Program-made: the position numbers and the translations under genes
Notes under the pieces: generated by a model
Database searches by the model: none
The model's input: only the letters and a program-made list of their open reading frames with translations
Told to the model about the DNA's origin: nothing
Shown here: piece by piece, positions 48,039 to 60,574 of the stretch
Numbering within the stretch: the stretch's first letter is position 1
How the letters are laid out: each line of letters starts with the position of its first letter
DNA from: Sphagnum compactum
Taxonomy: Eukaryota > Bryophyta > Sphagnopsida > Sphagnales
Reading direction: 5' to 3'
Assembly (NCBI GenBank): GCA_965153455.1
Contig: OZ234502.1
Coordinates: 11,377,495 to 11,441,494 of the forward strand
DNA length: 64,000 nt

Positions 48039-50140
48039 ATGAGGAGCGTGTGTGATGTATGTGAAGCTGCACCAGCGAACCTGTTTTGTGCAGCAGATGA
48101 GGCAGCTCTTTGTCCCAAATGTGATGAGAAGGTATGTAATCCTCTGCCACTTTTGGCTTGCATTAACATGAGGAATGAGCAGACTATACATCACAATGGT
48201 TTTTGTGACGACATTGCACATAATGATACAACTGTGTCCTAGCCCCTTTGTGAGAAACTGGATCCAGTGGTATGCATCCTTACCAGATTTCCTCAATTTT
48301 TCTGAATTCCTCTTGTGGCCACATTCACAGGTTTCAGGAATCCGGAAACTCTGAATTGAAACATAACCAGAATCCCTTAGTTAAATCGAATCACAGAGTG
48401 TTCTCCTGACAAAAGATGATGCGCAAGACTTCCATGAGGACCTGTATTCTTTGACTTCAGAAATGTTTCAAGATTAAGAGGGTTTTGGAAAACCAGTTAA
48501 TGTGTTGTGTCTTTTGAAATGCAAACAGATAGACTTTGTAGAGTATGTTGGCTTCTGTGAGCTCTGCATTGAGATTGCAAAGAGCAGAGAGACATATCCT
48601 GGAGAGGAAAACCTAACAAAACCATACACTGTTGTGGGAATGAAGGTCCATGCCTGTAACAAGCTGGCAAGTAGGCATGTCCGTCTACAGCTCGCTGAGG
48701 CTCGAGCGGTACCTGTATGTGATATATGTGAGAAGGCATCAGGTGCAATCTCTTGTCTCTTCTCTTTACCCTAACTTTGGAAACCATGTCTATGCAGTGA
48801 AGTTAAAGAGGGACATGGTGATGTACAGGAAGGTCGTTCTTTAGATCAACTTGTGGTTGCATTTGTGTGCAAATTAAGAGATGCTCATTTCATGTGTTTT
48901 GTGTAGCAGCATTTTTCTTCTGCGGGATTGACGGAACATCACTATGCCTGCAGTGTGATATGGATGTGCATACTGGTGGTAAAAAGGCACATGAACGTTA
49001 TCTATTGATGGCACAGAGAGTTGAGGCGAGTTGACTACCATACCTAAATGATTCCTTGCAGTTTCATAATAGGGGAACAGACATAGCCTTTGATAAATGT
49101 CTCAAAGGCACTGTGAAGACTTGAGATTTGCGGTACTTTTGAAATGGATAAGGGCACCATATGATTGGCAATGTTGCTTCTTGACTCATTTGGTTATGCA
49201 GGTTTTGCTCCCTGTGATCTTGATGAAACACTAGATTATTGTTGTGTTTTTTTGCAGGGGGGCGGATTGTGGTCATTAGAGCTCTCATACTCTTAAGTTC
49301 ATCTAGACATCACCACCAAAACACTATCACAAGGATCAGTGTAAACATGCTGAAGTACAGTCAGATAAGGAAGCTTGCGTGTTGTCCTTCTTTAGGCATT
49401 GATACTCAAGAAATTTTATCTGCATGCTTTGGCAACTGCAGCTTCCTGTACAAAAGCCAGGACGAGATGATCCTGCTGACAAGCAACCAGGGAACAATGA
49501 TGGAACACATAAACAGAGTGGACAGGCAAACAATGGCCAAAACCATGTACATCACCACCACCACCACCACCACCATCACCATCATGGACAAGAGAACAAA
49601 AATGAGAGGGTTATTACTAAGTTGGGAGCTAACTCAGACAACAGCATTGGACCAGCTGTTGCAATCGCAGTGGGTACTGATGTCCCCCAGTCAATGGCTG
49701 ACAAGCAGCCAGCATCACAAATGTTTGACCTCAATTCCCAGCCTCAGCGATCACAGATTCAAGCTAGCCACCCAGATGAGGTACACAATTCCTCGCCCAT
49801 TCTCTATGTTGATCTTCTGTATGTTGCATTAGGTACCTAATCTTGGTGTGTAACCTAATCTTGGTTTGGTTACTGCATTCAAGAGCATACCACCACCACT
49901 AAAATTCCACTTCTGGACACAAAATTGTAGAGTTTCCATGGGCTTATGAGCATATGTTTAATTTGGCCGGATCTGTGATAATGGTGGTTGAGAACAAGTT
50001 TCTCCAGCTACAGGTCATCAGAAGAACTTAAATTTGCTTGGGGAGGGGTTTCACAGGATGAAGATGGAGACAGACAGCCAGAAAGCAGTGACAACAATCA
50101 CTCTGATGTGGTCCAAGGTATGACTGCAAAGAAAGGCTAA
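48039..50140 (+). CDS. BBX: Double B-box zinc-finger transcription regulator
   Basis: Five exons: 48039-48131, 48646-48742, 48910-49025, 49442-49780, 50057-50140, joining to 242 residues. B-box 1 has Cys5, Cys8, Cys17, Asp20, Cys25, Cys28, His33, His42. B-box 2 has Cys56, Cys59, Cys68, Asp71, Cys76, Cys79, His84, His91. The second box ([34 protein letters not shown]) is closest to plant BBX18/19-type double B-box proteins, which act in light and circadian signalling. No CCT domain follows. After the boxes come LPVQKPG, a run of 12 histidines (139-150) and DLNSQPQR, the DLN motif shared by this group. Exon 3 ends GTTGAG|GCGAGT, so intron 3 appears to be GC-AG; using a nearby GT breaks the frame. 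The final exon is least certain: CAAG|GTATGA at 50117 could splice onward instead of reading to TAA. Confidence 0.92.
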
Positions 50141-53100
50141 CTTCTCATAATGGACAAAGCTTAAAGCTTACCACCTTCAGCAACAAAGTTCAGAGAAGTG
50201 GTCAAGACAGGGTTCACTCTGAGTTTTGCTTGTACATAATTGGATGGTGGGATGTTGCCTTCAGCTCCAATGAAGGTTTCTAATTTGAGATTTGCTGCAC
50301 TGTTGTGTCATTATTCTGATCAAAGTAAGTGGCTTCTACTATGTGGACAGACATTTTCCATGATAGAGCCCACCTCTTCAGCACAGACAAACAATTGATG
50401 TTGCTTCTGTTTGCAAGTTTCCTTCATTGTAATTCATTATTTGCCCTCCTCTGCTCTGCTTGCCCCACTAGTTGGCTATGGTGCCTGTAACTGCAGAAGT
50501 ACTGCAAATAAAATTCAAAATTCAGGTTTTCTCCTCCCCTTCCTTACACGGAAATCAATCACCTTCATCATCCAATTCAAAGGATCAATTGTGTCAAGCA
50601 AGTGGAATCTCATGGGTCAGGGCAAGATTGTGCATGCTCACTACTCAAGCTTCGCATAAAGTTCAACATTGCCTTACAATCTCATCTTTGCACTCAAAAT
50701 GTCATTTGCTTCTTCACTTGTAATTTCTCAATTGCTTTGAAAATTTGAGGGGGGAACTCCAAATGGACTTGTTGAACCAATTTATTACAGAAATTATTAT
50801 ATCTAACACCAGGCAAGTGGGTAAAGACTAATTCTTGTTCACGAGAGTTTAAATGATGTTTACACTTTATGGCACTAAACACAAGGAAGAATGATAGATT
50901 CTTGTAGTTTGGTAGTCTAAAATGTATTTGTGAATAATATTGTGCTATCGCTGCAAAGAATTGAAGTTTGTTGGCACAATGGTAACACCTAAAGAGGTCG
51001 TAAAGATTAAACAAAAAATTATGGCATTCCTCAACAAAAGTTTGAGATTAAAATTCAACGCCCTTGTTTCCTGACTTGCAAACTTGATCAACCTGGGCTA
51101 CTTTGCTTTTGTAGATCCACCTCCCCTGCACCTACTACACTAAACAAATTCTGAACTGGGCATGGGAGCTACAAGATATCATGAACTTTGATCACCCAGA
51201 AGTTGAGCTCCATCCATCCATTTGTGCCTAGCTACCACAACACTCTTTTTGGATCACTTGGCATATACAACTTTGAACAATGACCAAATTAAGGCACGAA
51301 GGCAAGCAGAGAACCAAACAAAACATTTAAGAACCATGTGTAACATGTAAGCAAATTGAAAGCATCTTAGATCATACATCATACAGTAAACCACAGTAAC
51401 CATTACAACATACCTGGTCTTTATACAGAATTTGGAGATGTCTGACATTGAAACGTTGAGTCTACCTAAAGTATAGTAGTGTCCTAATGGGTTAATGACA
51501 TGATTGGATAACTAATACATCTATTGAGTTGCCACCTCATCCATATGACATGGCATTGTTTTCTGTCACTATTTCATAACTATGTTGAGAGCACTTTTGA
51601 GTGCTGTACAATGTTATTTTGCCTGCTGAAGCACGTAATTTATTTAATCATGCATTTATGCTTCATGTCACAAGTGCACATTTGTTAGTAGAGAAGATGA
51701 AATCATGGAAATCACTTTCACTTGAGCACAGAAGTGAATGCAAGCTTGATTTTCATTTTGCTGTCTTACTCTAATTTACAATGCAATGCTTTCTCTTGAA
51801 ATAATCCTGAAGTGTGCACATGTGAGGATTGGGTATCTCTGTGGGCCGTGGATGTTAAAAGTGCTGCACTCTTTTTGAACATGCTGGAAACTTTGCTTTT
51901 GAGGTGAACAGCATGGGAAGAAGGAATCTACAGCTGTGAGAGAAGTGATTCTTGGAAAGAAAATTGGTGTGTGTGTGTCTTTGTTGTGTGGTTCAGACCT
52001 CTGTTGCAGAAAGTCAAATTCCTGAGTTATGGTAGTCTGTTTAAATGTGTGTAAACCCTCCAAAACAAGAACTCACGTCTTGTGGCTGTTTGTAGGAAAC
52101 AGTGGTGAACAATTGCTTGACTGGATGTTGTGCTGCATACTTAAATGCTTACATAATGCTTTGATGCCTGCTACAAAATTCACAATTGTGTTGATACAAA
52201 AAATGTGGTGGGGACTAAGAAATAGGTGCAGTTTCAAATGCATATGTGATGATAACAGATGTAGACATGAGCTTGTTTTTCTTTGTTTATCTGTTGCTAA
52301 CTGAAAGAATTCAGAGCTTACACTTATACATTTACAGTTTCTTTCTGTTTCGCCTCATTGAATTGTGAACAAAACTTTTTCACTTTCCTCTTCTGTTACT
52401 GACCAATGGATATCAGGGTATGTATTTATAAGTCATTTTTCTCCTTGGTTTTGCATGTCATGATCCTAATTTGCATTGGCCTATAAATGAAGACATCAAC
52501 CTAATTGGGGATTTAGTGGAGATGTATGGTGCATTTTATATGATTACCATTTCATGCCCTCCCATCTTTCTCCTGCAGTGTCATTCATCAAATTAATTTT
52601 TTGCATTGTTTACAAGAAGTTCAGAATAGATTTGAAGAGTGTATAGGCATCTTTGAACACAGAAGGTGTGCTTTAGATCCCATCATGTACAACAAGCTCC
52701 CATCTTCATTGTCCCATTATTTCAGAGATGTTTTTTCCTATTTTGCATTCACCATATGCTCTCACCATCTACAATCAGACAAAACCAGATTTCAAAATGT
52801 ATAAGGTGTCTCACCTACAGAGTTGCCTATGAGATAAAGCAGATTGTGGATAATTGAATGTGCATACACAAAAATGGGAAAAATGCGTGTGAATGAATAT
52901 CAAAGAACACTCTCAAACAAATGAAATGTTATCAGTTTTCTTATGGCCACACAGAACTTGACAGGGTTTTGAAACCCCAGAATGCATGTTGCTTATGCAC
53001 TGGAGTAGAAAATGATCCGACATTCATATACTTGCCTGCCATACTTCAGAGTGATTCAATCCCCAAATCCAATCCCTGATTGCCACTTTGTGAAAAATCC

Positions 53101-53273
53101 AGGAGATGGCTAAATGAAGCCTCCCAACAAATCGTCTCCGCATTGACAAATAGCCTCAAGAACATCTAGACCAATTTTGGACAAAAATTCAGACATCTAG
53201 GGAAACGTCAAAAATGTTCTTCTAGAATGGTGAAGAATCTGTACAGTTCTGTCAGAATGTTGGGAGGGAACAG
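50141..53273. other. Intergenic DNA between the B-box and XTH genes
   Basis: AATAAA at 50507-50512 is a candidate poly(A) signal for the B-box transcript. The plus frames at 50411-50723 could belong to an alternative last exon but show no family motif. Otherwise nothing is recognised. The two genes converge, so both 3' flanks lie here. Confidence 0.5.
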
Positions 53274-55026
53274 CTACACTGAGTTTGAGCTGCACTCAGG
53301 TGGTGGGGTTGGGTAGCGCTTGGTATCAGTGCAGTAATCATACAGCTGATAGTTCTGTCGCACCCAGTTCAACTCGTCAAGTTGAGTATTGTCCAAAGTT
53401 TGGAATGCAGAAGCTTCCCACCAGTGGCTGGTTGTAGCAACGCATGATGAGATGTCATTGTTGTATACAGTGCAAGCATCTAGACCATCAAAGTTACGGT
53501 AGGATGCAACAAAAGGTGCACTAGCCCAGTCCAACTTGATGAGCCCTCCTTGTGTTGCCCACTGGGAGCCATCCCAAAGGCTTGAGTACAGTGCCATTGG
53601 CTTGCTATTGGGATATGGCACACCCAAATCAGCATTGTTTTTGTACACCCTAATTGGTTTGTCATCCACTTGGAATCTGCATACACACATGAGAGCTTCC
53701 TAAAATCAGAAATCCAGTCAAGAAATAGCAGGGAGAAAAAAGAAGGATTATCACAGCTTCACCGACTGGTGTGATGATCCATTTTACCAGAGCAGCAGTG
53801 GCGGCATTGCAGTACTGTTCTGAACAATTCAAAGCCTAAAACAAGGGTTTAAGGATGCATGTTACAGATGAAGAATGCTTAAACAGGAAGAGAGGATGGA
53901 CTCACATGATCTGGTTAGTATTCCACAAAAAGCCATAGGTGTGGAAGTCAGCAGTGGGATCAAACCAGAGGTTGATGCGCTGCTCTCTATTGCCAACGCC
54001 GTGGGCATAAACGTTGGTTTGAAGAATGTAGGGCTGCCCTGATACGTTCCCTAGAAACTCGAAATCTAGCTCATCGTGGTCCGGATTGTCAGACGAAAGC
54101 TGTGCACAAACAACAAAAACAATAACAAGATAAAATTTACCGAAGAGTCCGACATACGATCACAGATCTGTTCCGTAGTGTCGAAAGAATCTTCCAAGAG
54201 ATAGTGTTGGCCAGAAACATCATCCATTTCATTGAAACATTAGCATGTGCTGGGAGGATTTCCAGCTTTGATAAACCATATTCAACGTCGTAAAATCAAG
54301 ATAAAAACACAATGGCAGAACGAAAGTTGTGCAAGAGGCATATTGTTGCTTACGTAATAGGCCGTGACGGTGCCGGCAGAGTTTCCGGCCACAAGTTTGA
54401 TTTGCATAGTAATGTGCCCGAACAGATACTTGTACTTGCTTCCGAATCCTGAAGCTGTAATAGAAAAGCAGAACGTCAAAATCAGATTGCAGACACACAC
54501 AAAAAACACAGTTCCTGGTGATCGGAATCCTCCCCCCTGCGCCACGACTACAGGACTTATTTTACAACAGTGTTGCTGCAAGTTGCTGCCTCTAGAGAAG
54601 TGTTCTTTCCACCGACTGAAAACTTGTTAAGCCTTGCTGCACTAGAACGAGGATGATAGTACTATTGTTGAACGAAACTTTGCATCAGAAAACAAAACAA
54701 ATTTTGCAGGAAGCTGGTGCAGGTTTGCAATTACACAACAACAACCAGACTACTAGTGACGCGCGAGCGAGCTAGCGACGTTCACCTGCTTGCTGGTCGA
54801 GAATAAGATCCACCTGCTGACCACTTTCCACAACTCTTACGTGGTTATTGTCTGCGAATGGTTGAAAACCGTCACTAAAAACATTGGCTGCAGAAGCTCC
54901 GTCGAAGAGGATCAAGCCCCCCTCGGAACTGATCAAAACTACAACACAAAAGACTAGTGCAAACACCGGCTTGCATCGCCGCATCAGAACGACCTTCCTA
55001 CCACCCTCCTCACAAGCACATCCCAT
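53274..55026 (-). CDS. XTH: Xyloglucan endotransglucosylase/hydrolase (GH16)
   Basis: Four exons on the minus strand: 55026-54786, 54454-54354, 54099-53906, 53676-53274, joining to 312 residues. The enzyme cuts and rejoins xyloglucan chains in the cell wall. Residues about 15-47 form a basic start plus hydrophobic signal peptide, so Met15 may be the real start. The active site [11 protein letters not shown] gives Glu124 as nucleophile, Asp126 and Glu128 as acid/base, followed by the conserved N-glycosylation site Asn-Val-Ser (132-134). The C-terminal XET domain ([19 protein letters not shown], ending PPPEC) carries the usual paired cysteines. The segment [11 protein letters not shown] and [15 protein letters not shown] match the substrate-cleft strands. 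All introns are GT-AG. Length and motif order are standard. The N-terminal region before residue 80 is more divergent than the rest. Confidence 0.96.
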
Positions 55027-55545
55027 TCTCCCAAAAACTCTCCTCCAAAGTGGACACTAAACTGGGCAACTATTCAAACCCGACAATAGTCCGTCCAGGA
55101 AAACAAAGCACCGTCTAGGAAAACAAAACAAAACAAAACAAAGCAAAGCGGGCGTAATATTATTTGTTCTTGTGAAGTCGAGAACTGGATTCGAAAGAAA
55201 GCTTGCAGGGAAGACCCCAATGGAAACCGCAGAAAACCAATGGAAAACTTTGAGCTAAATAGAATTACGCTTGAACTAACTAGAATAAAAGAATCCAAAG
55301 ACTTCGATTGCAACCGAGGTGGCGGAGAAGGGAATCCGATTGCAGATCAAAACCGAGTTCGCGTTTGGCTTATTTATGAAGATCGCAGAGGGGCAGGAGT
55401 TGGGCTCAATAGCGCGTTCATTTACGTTCTCCAAGCAGAGGTTTGCACGTGTGAACCAGCTATGAGCCAGACGCGCACAGACAATGACATTTTGAAGTTT
55501 AGCATTAATCATTTACCGTTCGTTCGTTCGTTCGTTCGTTCGTTC
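55027..55545 (-). promoter_or_regulatory. Promoter and 5' leader of the XTH gene
   Basis: On the minus strand CATAAATAAG at about 55370-55379 is a plausible TATA box, 340 bp before the first ATG. The region is relatively GC-rich. A (GTTC)n microsatellite lies just upstream at 55517-55545. The plus-strand open frame across this block (55240-55746) is judged spurious. Confidence 0.4.
55517..55545. repeat. (CGTT)n microsatellite
   Basis: About seven perfect CGTT/GTTC units in tandem, upstream of the XTH promoter. Confidence 0.95.
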
Positions 55546-56780
55546 CCCTCTCTTTCCCCTCTTTCTTCCACCCCTGCCCGCCTTCGCCACGAACTAAACA
55601 CCTTTGAGATAGTTCCGGGCAGGGCAGCAGCAAAAACCATGCCTTGTAAAAGACAGGTTCTTGTGCCCCTTTTTCTATGGCAATGTCAAGGCGAGGGGAA
55701 AGTTGCCTATGAACCGCCTATTAACCACCTTTCAACTACCCTATGAACCATCCATTAACAAGCAAGGTTTGGGATGAATGTGGTAGGAAAAGTCCAAGGG
55801 TTTAGCCCCATAGGTATCATAGGAAAAAATCAAAAAAATTACAATGGACATCTTTTTGAAAATTAAAATGCCTGTTCCTTTGAGCATTTCATTTTTTTAA
55901 ATGCCCACCTCTTGCACTTGCCCTATTACACTTTCGAAACATCCCTCCAAATACACTACAGTAGAAAAAGTTGTGGAGGTTTTTACATTTGTATAACTTT
56001 GCCTTGCTTAAGGTGTGGACAAATTTTTCAAGTTCAAATTGATGTGATCAAATTTCTCGGTATCCATACCCATGACTAATTATTGACATATGTGTGCCAA
56101 ATTAATTATTTTTGAGAAAAATAATTCAATATCCCCAATTTGAATATTCCAAAATTTCAACAATAGTTAATAAGTAGAATAAGTTTTCTTATTATTAACA
56201 AAGTTATTGAGATATCCTAATGGTTCGAATTGTCTCTATGCAATCTATATGAGGAAGGTCTTGAGTCTGATTCTTTAAAATTTTGAAAATTTTTGCTTAA
56301 GATTTTTAATTTATTTTTTGGGTAAGCCCCCTTGATCATTAATTAGTGCCAACCATCAGTTATAAATACAATATTTTAAGTTTGTACAACACAATGGGTG
56401 GTTTAGAATTTGTTTCATATCATTTCAACCCCAAGTCAACATGAATTGTTTTTTTTTTAATCTAGTCAATGGGTTGGAGGATGATGATTGGTGGGACATT
56501 CAATGGACAGGAAAGGTGATGGCACATAACACCTTCTTCCTCCTCAAGGTTTTCTTGTTTGTTGTCCAACCATACCTAATAAGCATGATAAATTTAAGGG
56601 CACCTTATATCATAAATATCTATTTTAGAACATCTATAAAATGAAAGCCTAGAAAGAAGCACTATAACCTTAAAAGTAATGACTCATTTGACTGCTCTTA
56701 TATTCTCACTAGCAGAGGATTGATTTTGAACCCCAATAGTGAATTGTTATACACAACAAAAATTGATAAGAATTTGATGT
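55546..56780. other. Intergenic DNA
   Basis: AT-rich past 55750. A weak tRNA-like stretch at 56205-56290 (CTAATGGTT then GGTCTTGAGTCTGATTC) could be a SINE fragment. No gene was recognised. Confidence 0.4.
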
Positions 56781-56784
56781 GAAG

Positions 56785-57405
56785 GATTCAATGTTCTTCT
56801 TCATCACCATTTCTTCCTACAAACTTGCACACATAGCTTGCATCTTGTTGTACACAAACCTTTACAACATGGTTGTGGTGGTGGAGGCAACACCTACAAT
56901 AGCAGTTGCAATAAAGTTCTTCCTTCATGTGAGCCATCAATGTCGCAATCTCCTCATGAGAAAGAGTCGCCCGTGATACCAAGTCTACTCGCATGGGATC
57001 AACAATGATGACATCGGCCAATGTGTGAACGCTTTCAATCAACAAAACAATGTCAACATGTTGATAAGAAGATTAAAGAAAAGGCGGTAAAAGAACGTGG
57101 GAAACGATGCATCTCTCGCAATGGACACAAAAGAATCTCGAATGGCATCAAGGGATGCAATCCTTTCCCCACAATGGGCACAACAAGGGAAATGGATCCC
57201 CATGGGGTCTAATGACTAGCCACAAATGCAATGTGTCAAACTAAGAGCCAAAGGATGGGGAAAACCTAATATAGTTTGCAACACAAAGGAGAAAACATCT
57301 AAAGGCAAATGAAAGCATGGGATGATAAGGCGAGCAGATAACCAAGCTCTTGCGCCCAACCCTGCACAAGACCTTAAACGTACTTGATGCAAGTAAAAAG
57401 ACATG
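56785..57405 (-). mobile_element. Decayed non-LTR retrotransposon coding relic (region after the reverse transcriptase)
   Basis: Read on the minus strand from 57404, the frame gives RLRSCAGLGARAWLSARLI, then LGFPHPLALSLTHCICG, a stop, and in the same frame DPMGIHFPCCAHCGERIAS and DAIRDSFVSIARDASF. After a frameshift near 57060 it continues HTLADVIIVDPMRVDLVSRA. This order (Arg-Ser-Cys-Ala-Gly, a Cys/His cluster, Asp-x-x-Arg-Asp, then THTLADVVIVDP-like) is a pattern I know from degenerate reverse-transcriptase-type ORFs common in plant genomes. At least one nonsense codon and one frameshift make it inactive. The reverse transcriptase core itself was not found upstream at 57.4-58.0 kb. Confidence 0.75.
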
Positions 57406-58660
57406 TTAGAAATAATGTTGAAAAAAGAATGGTCGTGTATTCTTCTAAAAGTCTTTTGAATTCAATATGTTCCCCTCTTTACAAGTTGCTAAAATGAAAG
57501 TAGACATGCTACTACAACCAAGGAAAGAAGCTCCCAAGACAACCTCGAGTGTGCCTAAAAAGCAAGTGAACCCAAACTATTCACCCCAATAACCTCCAAT
57601 AAGAATGGATGTATATCCAACAAGAATCTAGAAACAATGACAAGCACTACTAATGCCCAACTCCCCAAAATAACCATCATGGCAATGGTCTTTGCTAAAA
57701 TGAGACTTATACTTTCACTAGAAATGGGGAGCTAACACACCAAAAGGGGCTCTGAATACTCAAGAACATCTGAACCTAAAAGCCTCTTGAAAACTTGCAT
57801 GAGGATTGAGTTGAAAAAAAAGAACTAAAACAAAAAGCTCGAAAAGAATGAAAAAGCACAAAGCAAATAAAAAAAGTGTAAGGTGTCATTTAATAATAGG
57901 AGGCTTAAAATCCCTCCAATTCCTGCTACACAGTGTTCTATGTACATTAAGGCTTATGATAAGATCCACCTCATGCTTTATTGTGAGTACTAAGGCCCAG
58001 AAGTTGGGGACATTGCTAAAATGCAAGGCATGACTTAACTATGGCCTCCTCCTAGGCGCCTACTTTGGGAATGTCCTCACCTTGGGGCTCTACCTTACAT
58101 GAAATAGTTGTTTATGTTTGATTTGCATCCCCTTTTGCAGTTGGAAAAAAAAGGATGGATGCCATGTTAGAAGCGTTGTTGGCTTCCATAACTTATGTTA
58201 ATGGCTTTGCAATCATTCTACTTTCCTTCTTCTCCACATTGTTTGGGAAGAGGGGGTTTTCTTTTAATGGTGGAAATTTACACATGGGATCTTCACATCA
58301 TTTTTGGTGGTAAGAAAAAAATGCAAGGAATCACCATTCATGATTACTTATCACACCCAACAAATATCGCCTTCAGAGAATTCATTTCCAAAAAATAGCA
58401 CTTCCATTTCATAATGACCAATAGGTAGAGAATTGCATGTGCATAGGATTTAGTTGGACTCAAACATCCAGACCTAATCTTGCCACATTCCAAAATATTG
58501 TCCAGGATCTTAGCTCTGGGCACTGCCTGGGTTCATGGATAGGGTGGGATTATCCGCAATTGTCTTGTGAAAGTAATGACATGCCCTCAACTACATGTAA
58601 AGACCTACAAGAAAATTCATAGTGGTTTTAGAGGTAAGCCTTCCAGAGCATAATTTTGCA
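57406..58660. other. Intergenic DNA, no gene recognised
   Basis: Possibly more of the same retroelement on the minus strand, but no motif could be read. The short plus-strand frames are unremarkable. Confidence 0.35.
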
Positions 58661-58668
58661 GCCACAAA

Positions 58669-58935
58669 GGGCAGGTGTTTTGAAAAACATAATGCCACAT
58701 TATTTTTTTGAAACACCTGCCCTTCTTTTCACTTTTTTCCATGATACACAAAGGGTATATGAAAGATACCCATCCAGTATCACAAGAAAAAGTGCGAAAA
58801 AAAAATTGTGCCACATTATGCTTTTCAAAACACCAATGCCTTTTTTTCACTTTTTTCCATGATACACAGAGGGTATCTGGCAGATACCCCCAACTCCATA
58901 TCACGAGAAAAAGTGAAAAAAAAAAATTATGCCCC
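58669..58935. repeat. Hairpin-rich duplicated element
   Basis: Two related units of about 120 bp follow each other. Perfect inverted repeats include GGGCAGGTGTTT (58669-58680) with AAACACCTGCCC (58711-58722), and GGGTATCTGGCAGATACCC (58871-58889). TTTTCACTTTTTTCCATGATAC near 58725 also pairs imperfectly with GTATCACAAGAAAAAGTG near 58777. Both units keep the motif order CCATGATACACA, GGGTAT, ATACCC, TATCAC, GAAAAAGTG. The structure suggests a MITE or a partly duplicated fold-back element. No protein is encoded. Confidence 0.8.
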
Positions 58936-59146
58936 AGCAGTAAAGCCCTCACCACGATCATAAAGCACTGCCTGGAGTTTTCCGTTGTATTTTCAGCTCC
59001 ATTACCTGCCTGATGAAACCAGTTTTCAGCAAGGAGGATCTTCTGCCTCGGGCACAAATCTCAATTCACAGAATTCCACAAGTCCAAGGGGAGTTTCACT
59101 TAAACACTACCCCATGACAAGAGGTTCTATCATGAGTGCATACAGC

Positions 59147-59536
59147 TCACACCCACTTTGCACAGCCCACTTCGTAATGTAGACAATTTACATGATCAAA
59201 GAAACCACAGGTCCTGTCGTGATCGGGCGTGGCCATACTCCCTGCCAGCTTCTTAATGTTGACGTTACAGCGTTGCCCAGCGAAGACAAGGATCATGAAT
59301 AAGTACTGCCAAACCCTACCAGCTGTGGATGGACAGAGATCTTCCTTCATCCATAGGGGCTCCAGTCTCCACGTAACATCATCTGTAAGCTTTACATCTC
59401 CATACAGATTTGATTTGTACTTTCGTTGTACTTCCTTCCATGTGGAGATGACTATTTTGTGGCCTGAGACACAGAGTGAACCAGCTCCCATCAGCACACC
59501 ATGCAGGACTGGATGGTGTGGGGGATGGGAAAACAT
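59147..59536 (-). CDS. Open frame of 129 codons, status uncertain
   Basis: The longest minus-strand frame in this stretch reads HKIVISTWKEVQRKYKSNLY, DDVTWRLEPLWMKEDLCP and VWQYLFMILVFAGQRCNVNI. Its composition is protein-like, with tryptophans and mixed charge. I recognise no domain. A plus-strand frame of similar length overlaps (59229-59636), so chance is possible. No splice borders or promoter were identified. Confidence 0.25.
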   Translation of the reverse strand: MFSHPPHHPVLHGVLMGAGSLCVSGHKIVISTWKEVQRKYKSNLYGDVKLTDDVTWRLEPLWMKEDLCPSTAGRVWQYLFMILVFAGQRCNVNIKKLAGSMATPDHDRTCGFFDHVNCLHYEVGCAKWV

Positions 59537-59539
59537 ATT

Positions 59540-60570
59540 TTCATTCTATTATTACTGTCCCAGAGCTAACCATGGTGGTTACCTGGTGGTTAGCTATATA
59601 CTAACTACTAACCATCCAAAGTATCTACCTACCTAGTAACTAGCAAAGGCTAAGCTTACCTACCTACATCGTTACAGCCCACCCATCGTTGTTGTGGGCT
59701 TTCAAAAAGGCCAAAATTCCTGATCTCGTCATTGTCACACCGCTATGCAGCTTGCGATCTTTACACATGGAAATGCCCTCAGCCACAGCCTTTACTGGAA
59801 TTACGCCCATAATCGATTCGAACCTCACGTGAGCCCTTATTCTGGTAAACCCAGAAGCCTGGGGCTTTACCTAGCACAACTGAACTGTATTCTCTCCCCT
59901 TCTCCCCCCCCCACCCCGGCACCCCACACCCCACCCCTCGCCTAAAATCCGGAAATCCTAATAATTTTCTATCTATGTACTCCACTATTGTAGACAAACT
60001 TGACTTATGTGCCATCGCCAAAGTCGCTGCCAGGGGCTCTCTGATAAGTGGCAATTAGGGAGAGGGGCTAGTGTCTAAGTGGGACTGTGAAATGGAGAAG
60101 GTGATGTCCATGATGTCATGTGTCATGAGAGTGAGTGCAGTCACAAAAGTCGAACTAGCCTAAAATTAGAGAAGCCACAAATTTCTCTCACCTTCTCTCG
60201 AAATTAATGCCACAAATTACGGTCACCGGACTTCATTAACGGTCGGACTTCTTTTTGTGTCTTCTTGATGATTTTATTGTGTGTGTGTTTTGTACACACA
60301 CTAGGCTAGGTACTCACCTGCATTATTGTAGCAATTGACCTAAAATAATAAGTAAGTAAGTAAGGTACCCATGAGTGATACCCCCTTCGGAAACTACTGG
60401 GCTATTTCACTAACCAGCTCACGACATCCTTCAGAGAGAATGCAATGTGGGAAATTCACAGCCACCTACAGTCGCTGACATTTTTCATTCGTCCGCCGCG
60501 GGAGTTGCCAGGAGGGACCGACCCCAGGTCGTCCCTAGCCGTGTTGATTTTTTTTTCCAAAGTATTTTTG
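59540..60570. other. Intergenic DNA, no gene recognised
   Basis: Contains a C-rich tract near 59900-59935 and a (TAAG)n microsatellite near 60347-60364. No coding unit was recognised. Confidence 0.45.
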
Positions 60571-60574
60571 TTTG

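Noticed and set aside
49239-49832. 197-codon plus-strand open frame overlapping BBX exon 4
   Set aside because: It is an out-of-frame shadow of exon 4; the threonine run is the His-run repeat read in another frame.
55240-55746. 168-codon plus-strand open frame
   Set aside because: It lies over the XTH promoter and leader, includes a translated (GTTC)n microsatellite giving FVRSFVRSF, and shows no domain.
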